From Micavibrio_C sp046294845 (GTDB taxonomy: Bacteria > Pseudomonadota > Alphaproteobacteria > Micavibrionales > Micavibrionaceae): a stretch of 64,000 nt of DNA. A program made the translations under genes and the position numbers. The notes under the pieces are model-generated. The model made no database searches. It had not been told where the DNA came from and saw only the letters and a list, made by a program, of their open reading frames with translations. How positions within the stretch are numbered: the stretch's first letter is position 1; every line of letters begins with the position of its first letter. The stretch spans positions 2,046,001-2,110,000 of the forward strand of contig JBKBNU010000001.1 in the NCBI GenBank assembly GCA_046294845.1, in the 5' to 3' direction. Shown here one piece after another: positions 32,800 through 41,826 of the stretch.

Positions 32800-34356
32800 T
32801 TACACCGGAATGGTTTTGGGCTTCACTTGGTGCAGCCAGGTTGTAATCATCAAACGGGTCAGCATCATCGCGCAGAAGAACGATGTCAGAACACCGATCG
32901 ACATCGTCACGGCAAAGCCCTTGATCGGACCTGTACCGAACGAGAACAGGATCACTGCAGCAATCAACGATGTCAGGTTCGAATCGGTAATGGTTGTGAG
33001 TGCCCGCTTATAAGCATGGTCAAGTGCAGAAGAAATGCTGCGGCCTGCGCGCAATTCTTCTTTCATACGTTCATAGATCAGAACGTTGGCATCAACCGCC
33101 AAACCGACAGTCAGAACGATACCGGCAATACCGGGCAAGGTTAATGTAGCTTGCAGGATCGACATGATCGCCATGATCATCGCCATATTGATCCATAATG
33201 TCAGGGCCGAGAATACACCAAACAGACCATAAACCAGCATCATGACCACGGAAACAAAAACAATCGCCATCAGACAGGCAACTTTACCCGCCTCCACCGA
33301 GTCCGCACCAAGAGAAGGACCAACGGTACGCTCTTCCATGACATGGAGCGGTGCTGGCAAAGCCCCTGCCCGCAGCAATACGGACAGATCATTGGTTTCC
33401 TGTACGCTGAAACCGCCAGAGATAATCGCTGAACCGCCACAAATCGGCTCATTGATATTCGGGGCGCTTAGAACCTTGTTATCAAGAACAATAGCAAAAG
33501 GCTTTTGTGTGTGCGCGCGTGTGACTTCACAGAACTTTTTGGCGCCAATCGTGTTCAGACGGAAACTAACCACGGGCATACCATCCTGAAATGCCGGCTG
33601 GGCGTTCACCAGCATATCGCCCGTAATCATGGCCTTGCGTTGCACAGGAATGGTCTGGGCCGGATTTTCGGCCATCGGCAACATTTTTGAACCACCGCCG
33701 GATGAATCATCATTCAAGTCAACCAAATGGAAACTCAGCTTCGCTGTACGGCCCAAAAGTTCCTTGATACGCTGCGGGTTATCGACACCCGGCAACTGCA
33801 CAATAATACGGTCATCACCCTGACGGGAGATGTTCGGTTCGCGTGTACCGCTCTCGTCAACGCGGCGGCGGACAATTTCAATTGATTGATCGATTGTCTG
33901 GTCACGGAGCTGTTTCAGTCCGGCCTCGCTCATGCGGGCTTCGATGGTTTTGCGATCATCGCTGACGATTATATCCAGAGTGTTATCGATATCGCGTAGA
34001 ATACGACGCACCTTATTGACGTCTTCTTCCTTGCTCATCGTAATACGCATACCTTCGGGGATCGTGGCAATTTTGGTATAACCCACTTTTTCACTGCGTA
34101 ATGCAGGCCGGGCCTGATTAACCAGATCTTCAGAACGGGTACGCAGGACGCTATCGACATCAACCTTCAGCTGCAGGTGGGAACCGCCACGCAAATCAAG
34201 ACCCAGATTGACGGTTTTATTCGGCAACCATGACGGCATATTTTGCGCAAGCCATGCACGGCTATCCTTACCAATAAGGTTAGGAGCGCTATAGGCCAGA
34301 CTGATTATACAAACCAGAATGACCAATATGGCTTTCCATCGGGCGAAATAAATCAT
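32800..34356 (-). CDS. secD: Protein translocase subunit SecD
   Basis: At 518 residues this is a standard SecD. The N-terminal helix is followed by LGLDLRGGSHLQLKVDVDSV, a large periplasmic region (SGTREPNISRQGDDRIIVQLPGV; GAKKFCEVTRAHTQKPFAIVLDN) and six C-terminal helices with VGPSLGADSVEAGKVACLMAI and VGLAVDANVLIYERMKEELR. It acts as a proton-driven chaperone partner to the translocon. It is encoded 36 bases after yajC and 4 bases before secF. No truncation is visible. Confidence 0.97.
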   Translation of the reverse strand: MIYFARWKAILVILVCIISLAYSAPNLIGKDSRAWLAQNMPSWLPNKTVNLGLDLRGGSHLQLKVDVDSVLRTRSEDLVNQARPALRSEKVGYTKIATIPEGMRITMSKEEDVNKVRRILRDIDNTLDIIVSDDRKTIEARMSEAGLKQLRDQTIDQSIEIVRRRVDESGTREPNISRQGDDRIIVQLPGVDNPQRIKELLGRTAKLSFHLVDLNDDSSGGGSKMLPMAENPAQTIPVQRKAMITGDMLVNAQPAFQDGMPVVSFRLNTIGAKKFCEVTRAHTQKPFAIVLDNKVLSAPNINEPICGGSAIISGGFSVQETNDLSVLLRAGALPAPLHVMEERTVGPSLGADSVEAGKVACLMAIVFVSVVMMLVYGLFGVFSALTLWINMAMIMAIMSILQATLTLPGIAGIVLTVGLAVDANVLIYERMKEELRAGRSISSALDHAYKRALTTITDSNLTSLIAAVILFSFGTGPIKGFAVTMSIGVLTSFFCAMMLTRLMITTWLHQVKPKTIPV

Positions 34357-34392
34357 GATGCAGCTTCCTGACTAAACCGAATTCAATCCGGA

Positions 34393-34743
34393 TTACTTTG
34401 TATCTTTGGGCTTGTCTTCGACACGTGTCTGGATCGTGGAACGCAAGGCTGTCACTTTGACACCGCCGCCCAGATCAATCACAACTTCGTCCTTGCCTTC
34501 GACCATGTGATCGACAGTGGCCAGAAAACCGGCAGCCGTCAGGACTTTATCGCCCTTCTGCAAGCCTTTCAGCATGGCAGAATGTTCCTTGAAACGGCGC
34601 TGTTGTGGCACGATCAGCAGAACATAAAAAAGAACAACCAGAACCAGAATCATCATCAGGTTCAAGGTCAGGGCTTCACCCGCTGTGGGCGCTCCGGCAA
34701 CGGCAGCCGCATCAGACGCCGCATAGGCAGCAGAAATCAGCAT
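34393..34743 (-). CDS. yajC: Sec translocon accessory protein YajC
   Basis: YajC forms part of the SecDF-YajC complex. From the ATG at 34743 (GGAG eleven bases upstream) the protein has 116 residues: a short Ala-rich periplasmic start, one membrane helix (LTLNLMMILVLVVLFYVLLIV) followed by PQQRRFKEHSAMLKGLQKGD and the compact cytoplasmic domain VLTAAGFLATVDHMVEGKDEVVID. A 7-codon upstream extension is not needed. Confidence 0.96.
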   Translation of the reverse strand: MLISAAYAASDAAAVAGAPTAGEALTLNLMMILVLVVLFYVLLIVPQQRRFKEHSAMLKGLQKGDKVLTAAGFLATVDHMVEGKDEVVIDLGGGVKVTALRSTIQTRVEDKPKDTK

Positions 34744-34866
34744 ATTTGACTTCTCCAAATACATAAAAAGTTGGTTGGTAGCAGGACTATAGCCCCCGAA
34801 GACGTAAAAACAAGCCCTTTGCAGAGTTTCTGCACAGCTCAGATGATTTTAGTTTTCATATTACAT

Positions 34867-36450
34867 TTATCGGAAGCGGCGGGCTGAACGAAGCTTGGCC
34901 GCCATAAAGCTGCGGGCCGTCAGCAGGAAAAACAATACCCCCAATCCCGTTAGTCCTATCCCCGGTAACTGGTTCATCCACCCACGGTCGATAATGGCAT
35001 CATGCGGATCGTCTACGGGATAAAGCACTTTCACCTCATCCCCCACATTGTATGAAGGGGGATTACTGCTGACGCTATCCTTAAATTCTATTTCACGACC
35101 ATCAGCACTCATAAAGCGTACCATCGGCGCATACATCGTACTGCCTTCGCTGTCTGTCTTGCTTATCATCCGCACGACTTCACCGTTCGTGGCTATCGCA
35201 ACGCTCTGGAACTCTGACTGGTTCTTATAAAGATATGCCCCTCCTACAATCATCCCCAGAACAATCAGTATATATAAGGGCGTCCATGTCATAATCAGGC
35301 GATCATGTTGTTCGAGCAAGGTCTGCACTTCAAACTTTGTCAGGGCAACACCCTTTGCACTTTTACTCTGACGCTTGGCCTTCATTCTGCTTTTAAACTG
35401 GCCAACACTCTCCCATTCTGATTTGGGCTTGATAACCTTGGACAATTTCACTCCGATGAAGACAATACCGGCCAGCATCACAAGAACTGTGTAAATCGAA
35501 AAATCAAAGGCCGTAAATGCCTGATACAGGACAAATAATCCCGGTAAAAGAAAGGCAAGACCTATAAATGAAAGAAGCAAAGATGGTCGCGAAGGCGCTT
35601 CGTAATCATCCTTTTTCAGGAAAATTTTTACTTCACTGCCAATGACTTTATCAGCCAGCGAACTGCTGCCGCCATCATCCTGCGCCCTCACCATGCGTCC
35701 ATCGGGCGTAATATATTCATAAACAGCGTAATAGATATTCTGGGTCATGGCCTGTGCCGAAACATTCCTATTCTTGCGCGGCACTTCTTTGCGGAAACCA
35801 AAGAAAACCATAAAGAATAACACAAAGCCCCCCATCCCCATAAATGCAACAGGTAGAATCATGTTGTACCAGAAGCGGTCTATAATAAAATGTTCAGGGT
35901 CCTCGGCTTCGTAATAGATATTTATACTCTGCCCCTCGCTTAAGCCCATCTTGCTGGATGAACTCATCCTTGTTTCCTGTTCGCGCAAAATCCCCTCACG
36001 ATCACGAAACTCTATAACAGGTGCGTATGTATAACCTTCATCGGATGAATGTTCTTCGAAACGCACAATCGTGCCTTGCGCACTCACGCCATGGGCTTTT
36101 AGGGTTGCATAATCAAGGGCGAAATAGGCGCCTACACCCACAAACAAAAGCGGTATCCCGATCAGAAACAAACTGGCAAAAGTGACACCCACCCACTTGG
36201 ATGGCTTGCTTTCCAGTTCTTCTTTCAGCTTAACGACAGGCGGTGCCTCTTCCTCAATCTTTTCATGTTCTTTAAAGGGGTCCTTTTGCGCCCGCACCTC
36301 GACCACGAGGGCTTTGACGCGCGGCCATGTCAGCATTTGCCACAAAGGGTAACCGACAATCAGTCCGCCAATACCGCCGAACACCAACCCCATGAAAATC
36401 ATCATGACCTGATTGAATGCACCAAAAATGCCAAAGACAGCATCAGCCAT
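34867..36450 (-). CDS. Membrane protein with repeated DUF3592-like domains
   Basis: This is a 527-residue membrane protein with about eight hydrophobic segments and three extracytoplasmic beta domains of DUF3592 type. The clearest two are GVSAQGTIVRFEEHSSDEGYTYAPVIEFRDREG...VGDxVxVxY-like NIYYEAEDPEHFIIDRFW (about residues 130-200) and ATNGEVVRMISKTDSEGSTMYAPMVRF...LYPVDDPHDAIIDRGW (about 425-500). A third, weaker copy lies near residue 235 (NIYYAVYEYITPDGRMVRAQD). DUF3592 proteins are of unknown function. It lies between yajC and the M23 lipoprotein, where a DUF815-type ATPase is common in related genomes as I recall. Confidence 0.75.
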   Translation of the reverse strand: MADAVFGIFGAFNQVMMIFMGLVFGGIGGLIVGYPLWQMLTWPRVKALVVEVRAQKDPFKEHEKIEEEAPPVVKLKEELESKPSKWVGVTFASLFLIGIPLLFVGVGAYFALDYATLKAHGVSAQGTIVRFEEHSSDEGYTYAPVIEFRDREGILREQETRMSSSSKMGLSEGQSINIYYEAEDPEHFIIDRFWYNMILPVAFMGMGGFVLFFMVFFGFRKEVPRKNRNVSAQAMTQNIYYAVYEYITPDGRMVRAQDDGGSSSLADKVIGSEVKIFLKKDDYEAPSRPSLLLSFIGLAFLLPGLFVLYQAFTAFDFSIYTVLVMLAGIVFIGVKLSKVIKPKSEWESVGQFKSRMKAKRQSKSAKGVALTKFEVQTLLEQHDRLIMTWTPLYILIVLGMIVGGAYLYKNQSEFQSVAIATNGEVVRMISKTDSEGSTMYAPMVRFMSADGREIEFKDSVSSNPPSYNVGDEVKVLYPVDDPHDAIIDRGWMNQLPGIGLTGLGVLFFLLTARSFMAAKLRSARRFR

Positions 36451-36476
36451 AACGATCCCTTTCCCCTATATTCTTC

Positions 36477-37595
36477 TTAGCTACCCTGACGTGCGAGATA
36501 GAGCTCAGGGTTCAGGGCATCTGTGCCCCTTCTGATTTCAAAATGAAGCTGGGGTTCTTCCACCCCTCCTGTCATGCCGACAGTACCAATAATCTGCCCC
36601 TGATTGATGGTCATATCTTTTCTTACAACCACACTATCCATATGGGCATACGCCGTCATCCAGCGATCGGCATGACGGATCAAAACCAGATTACCATAGC
36701 CTTGCAATTCATTGCCCGAATAGACAACAACACCATTTTCCGCGGCTTTCACAGGCGTACCCTTGGCCACCTTGATGTTAATCCCATCATTCGAACGGCC
36801 ATCCGCCTTGGGGCCATAGCGCGATATGACGGGACCATCGACAGGCCAAAGAAACTTTCCACCGGCCAACGAAGGAACCTTGGTCGTTGCCGCTTCAACC
36901 GCCTTGTCAGCAGAAGCTGCCGCAGTTGAAGCAGATGCCGATATTGATACAGGAGAATCCAGCCTTTCCGCTGTGACAGGTGCCGGTGCTGATAAAACTT
37001 CACGTTCAACCGCAGAGGCTGGAGCCGAAGGCACATAAACAGGCTCTTCATTATAGACTGATGGTGTATTACCGGAACCACTGATCTGCGCCTGACGGGC
37101 TTGCGCGTAAGTTGCAGATGTCATCAAAGGTGGCGGCATCTTGATCGCCGGAGGTAAACGCAAGGATTGCCCTGCACGCAAACGATAGGGCGCCGAAAGA
37201 TTATTCAGGCGCGACATCTGGCTGGCACTGACATTAAACATGCGGGATACCGATTCAACCGTATCACCTTCTTTCACGCTATAACTTTGCGGCGGCGTAA
37301 GGCGCAAGCGTGTTCCCGACGACAAGGCATAAGGTGCTTGCAAATTATTGGCATTAATAACATCCTGAAGCGCCAGATTATAACGCTGAGCGACATTATA
37401 GACAGTATCACCCTTTAGAACCGTATGCATGCCAACGCTTTGTGCGCCACCGGCCTGACCGTAATGGATAAACGAGGCATGATTATTTGACGAAGAAGGT
37501 GCTGTCAGGCAACCCGTCAGCATCAGTGACAGGACAACCGCACTGCCCAGAGGGAAAAGGCTCTTTTTTCTGTTTTCAAGCAAACGCAAATTCAT
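36477..37595 (-). CDS. nlpD: NlpD-like lipoprotein: two LysM repeats and degenerate M23 domain
   Basis: This is a 372-residue outer membrane lipoprotein (lipobox LTGC). It has two LysM repeats for peptidoglycan binding (HTVLKGDTVYNVAQRYNL and YSVKEGDTVESVSRMFNV), a disordered Ala/Ser/Pro linker, and a C-terminal LytM/M23 fold (VAKGTPVKAAENGVVVYSG; HFEIRRGTDALNPELYL). The expected catalytic H-x-x-x-D reads NDGINI, so the first His and Asp are Asn. By analogy with NlpD/EnvC it would activate N-acetylmuramoyl-L-alanine amidases rather than cut peptidoglycan. It overlaps the pcm gene by 20 bases. Confidence 0.88.
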   Translation of the reverse strand: MNLRLLENRKKSLFPLGSAVVLSLMLTGCLTAPSSSNNHASFIHYGQAGGAQSVGMHTVLKGDTVYNVAQRYNLALQDVINANNLQAPYALSSGTRLRLTPPQSYSVKEGDTVESVSRMFNVSASQMSRLNNLSAPYRLRAGQSLRLPPAIKMPPPLMTSATYAQARQAQISGSGNTPSVYNEEPVYVPSAPASAVEREVLSAPAPVTAERLDSPVSISASASTAAASADKAVEAATTKVPSLAGGKFLWPVDGPVISRYGPKADGRSNDGINIKVAKGTPVKAAENGVVVYSGNELQGYGNLVLIRHADRWMTAYAHMDSVVVRKDMTINQGQIIGTVGMTGGVEEPQLHFEIRRGTDALNPELYLARQGS

Positions 37596-38280
37596 GGTTC
37601 ATCTCGGCCACTTCTTGCTCGGGTGCCAGATCAGGCAACAACGGAACAAAGCGCACGGGTGCCAAGTCGCGTACGGCATAGGTGTCATCTGACTCTTTCT
37701 TATACAAGCGCAAAACCTGATCACCGATATCACCGACGGGCACGACCATCAAACCGCCGACTTTTAATTGATCCAGCAAAGCCTGCGGCGGCTTCTTACG
37801 GGCAGCCGCCGTAATAATAATCCGGTCAAAGGTCATGAATTGCGGCCAGCCTTTCATCCCGTCACCTGCAATAGCAGTAATATTTCCGGCATTGCGGATA
37901 TTCAGATACTTAAAAATTTGCTCGGCCCTTTTAAGCAACGGAGCATGGCGTTCAATCGAGTAAACGCGGCGCGCCAGCCATGCCAGTATGCATGTCTGGT
38001 AGCCGGATCCGGTTCCGATTTCAAGAACCGTATGACGATTGGTCAGCTCCAGTGCACGGGTCATCAGCGCCACGACCGAGGGCTGACTGATGGTCTGTCC
38101 TCTGCCAATCGGCAGCGCAATATCTTCATAGGCACGATCACGCAAAGCGGGGGGAACAAAAATTTCGCGCGGTACACGCTCGATAGCATCCAGCACATCT
38201 ATCTCTGTAATCCCCTGTTCACGGAGTTTCAGAATAAGATGACAGACTTTTCTATCGTGTGCGCTGATCGTATCGTTCAT
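37576..38280 (-). CDS. pcm: Protein-L-isoaspartate O-methyltransferase
   Basis: Pcm repairs isoaspartyl residues in aged proteins using SAM. From the ATG at 38280 the protein has 234 residues with a SAM-binding site VLEIGTGSGYQTCILAWLA and the family markers LPIGRGQTISQPSVVALMTRAL and AIAGDGMKGWP. A 25-codon upstream extension (TTG) has no family support. It is coupled to nlpD by a 20-base overlap. The upstream neighbour is normally surE; here it is a different gene. Confidence 0.95.
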   Translation of the reverse strand: MNDTISAHDRKVCHLILKLREQGITEIDVLDAIERVPREIFVPPALRDRAYEDIALPIGRGQTISQPSVVALMTRALELTNRHTVLEIGTGSGYQTCILAWLARRVYSIERHAPLLKRAEQIFKYLNIRNAGNITAIAGDGMKGWPQFMTFDRIIITAAARKKPPQALLDQLKVGGLMVVPVGDIGDQVLRLYKKESDDTYAVRDLAPVRFVPLLPDLAPEQEVAEMNHEFAFA

Positions 38281-38388
38281 GGCATAAGAGGCAGGAAAAG
38301 AAAAAACGGGTGGCGGGCTGAAGCGTCGAATGACTTCCGTAAATTCTAAAGGCAAACGCCCCGCCCGCCAAGAAAGAAATCCACCCGA

Positions 38389-38985
38389 TCAGGCATAAAT
38401 ACTGTTACTGGTGTAGCGGCGGCCCGCACGATAATAGGTCAATTCGTAGGGTACGGCATAATAACCGGCAAAAACGGGATATTGTTCCTTCTGGGCTACG
38501 GAAAAGATGGTGTCCTGATCGCGGATAACCTCCGGAGGTCTATCACCATTTTTGTGGCACCAGATATAACGGCCTGTAGGTTCGTTATTTTCGACCTTTT
38601 GACGTAAGGCAAACCAGTGATAATCGTCACTAGCCTCATCTTCCAGAAACAAGGCCACCGGAAAATGGTCCCCGGGGCATTTCAGGAAGCTTTTGCCCAT
38701 ATAGATCAGACCATCGGCCAACGCCCCTTCATGCAGATATTCAGGTGTCGCAGGGGGACCATACGCCGCCAGATCACTTAAGAAACCGGGCTGAAGGAAA
38801 TCGTGCGTGCTGATATGCAAGGCAAAATTGTAGCAGTTATTGCCATCCTTGCGCCCCCACTCGCCCTTATAGAAGCCGGGGGCAGAGAACAATAATTGCA
38901 CTGACTGGGCAACCGCACGCATCTGCTTGTTATGATAAGCAGCCGCCTTGGTAAAATCGCGTGTCATATACAATGATCTGGGCAT
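38389..38985 (-). CDS. Unknown Cys/His protein at the usual surE position
   Basis: This is a 198-residue soluble protein that I do not recognise. It has a possible catalytic Cys in GRKDGNNCYNFALHISTHD (about residue 52), a conserved-looking DDYHWFALRQ (His near 124) and YIWCHKNGD, with an order that would fit a papain-like or NlpC/P60-like Cys-His hydrolase. No signal peptide or membrane helix. There is no SurE-type sequence in it. It lies between serS and pcm on the same strand, where surE stands in many relatives. The hydrolase idea is weak inference. Confidence 0.65.
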   Translation of the reverse strand: MPRSLYMTRDFTKAAAYHNKQMRAVAQSVQLLFSAPGFYKGEWGRKDGNNCYNFALHISTHDFLQPGFLSDLAAYGPPATPEYLHEGALADGLIYMGKSFLKCPGDHFPVALFLEDEASDDYHWFALRQKVENNEPTGRYIWCHKNGDRPPEVIRDQDTIFSVAQKEQYPVFAGYYAVPYELTYYRAGRRYTSNSIYA

Positions 38986-39018
38986 GGCGGCACTCTATGC
39001 CCGCCCCAATTTTTATGT

Positions 39019-39049
39019 CAAGAAAATCGGTTATCCTGCAATTTTCTTG
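39019..39049 (-). repeat. AT-rich inverted repeat over the serS stop
   Basis: CAAGAAAAT (39019-39027) and ATTTTCTTG (39041-39049) are perfect 9-bp arms with a 13-base loop, overlapping the last codons of serS. The stem is AT-rich and lacks an immediate U tract, so it is not a typical terminator. It may stabilise the 3' end or be chance. Confidence 0.45.
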
Positions 39050-40344
39050 GCTTGAGCCATCTGATTTACGGGCAGCAATTTCTCGATCCCGCCCATATAG
39101 GGTTTCAGGGCCACTGGCACGAAAACGCCGCCATCGGCTGGATCGTAGTAGTTTTCCATGACGGCAATCAGGGCGCGTCCGACGGCCAATCCGGAACCAT
39201 TAAGGGTGTGCAGGAACTGGGTATCCTTTTCACCCTTCTTGCGGAAACGGGCCTTCATACGGCGGGCCTGAAAATCACCGCAGTTCGAGCAGCTTGAAAT
39301 CTCGCGGTAACGCTCCTGCCCCGGCAGCCAGACTTCGATGTCATAGGTCTTGCGCGAACCAAAACCGATATCGCCCGCACACAGGGAAATCGTGCGGAAC
39401 GGCAGTTCCAGTTTCTTCAGGATATTTTCAGCGCATTGGGTCATGCGTTCATGTTCGGCGACACTTTGATCGGGTGTCGTGATGCTGACCATCTCGACTT
39501 TATAGAACTGGTGCTGGCGGATCATACCGCGCGTATCCTTGCCCGCCGCGCCCGCTTCAGAACGGAAACAAGGCGTATGCGCGGTATAACGGCGCGGCAG
39601 GTCTTCATCCCCGTCGATAATCATATCGGCCACAATATTGGTAAGCGATACTTCGGCGGTCGGGATCAGCCAGTGATCGGATGTTGTGCGGAATAAATCC
39701 TCGGCAAATTTCGGCAACTGGCCTGTACCATACAAAGCATTGTCACGCACCAGCAACGGCGGCGAAACTTCGGTGTACCCGTGTTCCATCGTATGCGTAT
39801 CCAGCATAAATTGCGCCAGTGCGCGTTCCAGCCTTGCCAGTCCCGAATGCATGATCGTAAAACGGCTGCCCGACATTTTGGCCGCAGTTTCAAAATCCAT
39901 CATGCCCAGCGCCTCGCCGATTTCAAAATGCTCGGGCGTTTTGCTGTTGAGTTTTTTAGGCTCGCCAACCTTACGGACTTCCCTGTTATCGTTTTCATCC
40001 TTACCGTCCGGCGTGTCGTCATCCAGCATATTTGGCAGGCTCGCCAGATGCTGGTTCAGGGATTCAGCCAAAGTGGCTTCCTTGGTTTCCAGTTCGGCCA
40101 TACGATCTTTCATCGCGGCGACTTCGTTCATCAGGTCGGTCGCATCACCGCCCTTGCCCTTGATCGCTCCAATTTCCTTGGATTTTGTATTCCGCAGATT
40201 TTGCAGTTCCTGCATTTCCGTCTGGACCGCACGACGGTCGGCATCCAGCTTCAGGATGTCCGGTGTCTGGGCGGACAGGTCACGGCGCGCCCAATTCTTG
40301 TCATAGGCAGCGGGGTCTTTGCGGATAGCGGCAATATCGTGCAT
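39031..40344 (-). CDS. serS: Seryl-tRNA synthetase
   Basis: This is a class II aminoacyl-tRNA synthetase of 437 residues. The N-terminal antiparallel coiled coil spans about residues 25-105. The catalytic core has motif 2 FRSEAGAAGKDTRGMIRQHQFYKVEM and motif 3 GSGLAVGRALIAVMENYY, with the SerRS signature ISSCSNCGDFQARRMKARFR. It charges tRNA-Ser in the cytoplasm. The start ATG follows GAGATCACC. Long and complete. Confidence 0.97.
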   Translation of the reverse strand: MHDIAAIRKDPAAYDKNWARRDLSAQTPDILKLDADRRAVQTEMQELQNLRNTKSKEIGAIKGKGGDATDLMNEVAAMKDRMAELETKEATLAESLNQHLASLPNMLDDDTPDGKDENDNREVRKVGEPKKLNSKTPEHFEIGEALGMMDFETAAKMSGSRFTIMHSGLARLERALAQFMLDTHTMEHGYTEVSPPLLVRDNALYGTGQLPKFAEDLFRTTSDHWLIPTAEVSLTNIVADMIIDGDEDLPRRYTAHTPCFRSEAGAAGKDTRGMIRQHQFYKVEMVSITTPDQSVAEHERMTQCAENILKKLELPFRTISLCAGDIGFGSRKTYDIEVWLPGQERYREISSCSNCGDFQARRMKARFRKKGEKDTQFLHTLNGSGLAVGRALIAVMENYYDPADGGVFVPVALKPYMGGIEKLLPVNQMAQAKKIAG

Positions 40345-40449
40345 GGTGATCTCTCGTTCGGCACACAGGGTTAAGCGGGTTATTGGGCCGTCAAACTACT
40401 ATAAAAACGCGGTGATGCAAAATATTAAGGATAATCGCCAGCACCACAA

Positions 40450-40477
40450 AAAAACCGGCCTTAGAGGGCCGGTTTTT
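40450..40477 (-). terminator. Rho-independent terminator of the 76-residue gene
   Basis: The 10-bp stem AAAACCGGCC / GGCCGGTTTT has a 6-base loop. On the minus strand it ends in a run of U from the A8 at 40448-40453, directly after the 76-residue gene. On the plus strand the T run is shorter. Confidence 0.9.
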
Positions 40478-40502
40478 GTTTATTCCCAAAGAAGACACTT
40501 AA

Positions 40503-40733
40503 TTACGGCGTCAGTTTCAAGGTCTGGGCCTGTTGGGCCTGCTGAGCCTGCTCTTTCTTGTACAGAAAATGGGGTTTGAGCTGCTCCCACCACTTTCTGT
40601 CGGCCTCTGTTGTCATTTCTTCCAACAACCCGCGCTGCTCGAGGCCATTATAGACCTCGCACAGACGCTGGGTAAGCTCCCTTACCTGGCCAGTCCTGTA
40701 ATATGCCATTACTTCAGCTGAAACATGTCTCAT
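40503..40733 (-). CDS. Small hypothetical protein
   Basis: This 76-residue polar protein (MRHVSAEVMAYYRTGQVREL...) ends in a short Gln/Ala repeat (EQAQQAQQAQ). A perfect AGGAGG lies 6 bases before the ATG and a strong terminator follows, so the gene is well expressed and monocistronic. It is alpha-helical in appearance. No family recognised. The convergent serS terminator region separates it from serS. Confidence 0.65.
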   Translation of the reverse strand: MRHVSAEVMAYYRTGQVRELTQRLCEVYNGLEQRGLLEEMTTEADRKWWEQLKPHFLYKKEQAQQAQQAQTLKLTP

Positions 40734-40893
40734 AATATCCTCCTTTCATATCTGGGGTTTAGGCATAAGGACCGTATGCTTATTTTCCAGAAGATACAAA
40801 CTTTTTTTAGCCTCTCGGAGATATTTTTTGAGGGGTGCGCCCCACCTTTCGAAGCGGGTTATGCTCACCAAAAATCTGCTGTAAAATATCCTC

Positions 40894-41787
40894 ATGCAGG
40901 GGAATAAAAACCACGTCGTACAGGTATACAGGATTAAGCGGGCGGCACCGAGCGCCCCTGCAGTGCCCGTTATCTATGACTCCCCCCATAGCGGCCGCCT
41001 GTATCCGGAAGATTTTAATTATGAGTGTGATGTCGGTCTTATGACACGGGCAGAGGATAACCATGTCGATGACCTGCTCTCGGGCTGTACTGATCTGGGC
41101 ATTCCTCTCCTGTGTGCCGAATTCCCCCGTACTTATATTGATCTGAACCGTGCAACAGATGATATCGAGCCCCAGCAAATTTGCGATAACAATGATCTAC
41201 TGAGCTGCAACCCTTCGGATAAGGGGCAAGTGGGAATTGGACTGATCAGGCGCGACATCAAGCCGGGAATCCCTGTCTATCGTACCAGACCAACCGCCAC
41301 CGAGATAAAGAGGCGGATTGAGGCCTATTACGATCCTTACCATCAGGCCCTGTCAGGCTTGATAGACGAAACCGCCTGCACCCACGGCTATCTCTGGCAT
41401 ATCAACTGGCATTCAATGCCCTCGCTGGGATCTGTTACGCCCTTACCACGCCTTGGCAGACCCCAGCGCCGCGGGCAACCCGATTTTGTGCTGGGTGATC
41501 GCCACGGCACTACTTGCTGGCCTGTATATACAAACAAAATCAAAATGTTCCTAAGCGATCTTGGTTATGTAGTTGATATTAACGACCCCTATAAAGGCGC
41601 CGAAATCGTCAGGCGACACAGCAATCCCTTGCAAGGCCGCTTCAGCTTGCAGATAGAGATCAACAAGGGTCTTTACTGGGACGAACGAAAAATAGAAAAA
41701 AACAGCTATTTCAGCTTGTTAAAAGATGATCTGCAGAAATTGTCTTCATTCCTGATTACCTTAAAACCGGACACAGGAAGTCTATAA
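40894..41787 (+). CDS. N-formylglutamate amidohydrolase-like protein, copy 1
   Basis: This is a 297-residue zinc-dependent amidohydrolase of the N-formylglutamate amidohydrolase (FGase) family, which hydrolyses N-formylglutamate in histidine degradation and is also used on other N-formyl or acyl amides. Metal-site motifs are VIYDSPHSG, LWHINWHSMPSLGS (usual DxHSM) and EINKGLYWDE. It lies 40 bases upstream of a paralogue, so both are likely co-transcribed. No hut gene is present in the window, so a role in histidine breakdown is not supported by context. No ideal ribosome site lies before the ATG. Confidence 0.8.
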   Translation: MQGNKNHVVQVYRIKRAAPSAPAVPVIYDSPHSGRLYPEDFNYECDVGLMTRAEDNHVDDLLSGCTDLGIPLLCAEFPRTYIDLNRATDDIEPQQICDNNDLLSCNPSDKGQVGIGLIRRDIKPGIPVYRTRPTATEIKRRIEAYYDPYHQALSGLIDETACTHGYLWHINWHSMPSLGSVTPLPRLGRPQRRGQPDFVLGDRHGTTCWPVYTNKIKMFLSDLGYVVDINDPYKGAEIVRRHSNPLQGRFSLQIEINKGLYWDERKIEKNSYFSLLKDDLQKLSSFLITLKPDTGSL

Positions 41788-41826
41788 AAACTTGTAATCT
41801 CCAAACAGGCTCGCTATCTGTGGTTC

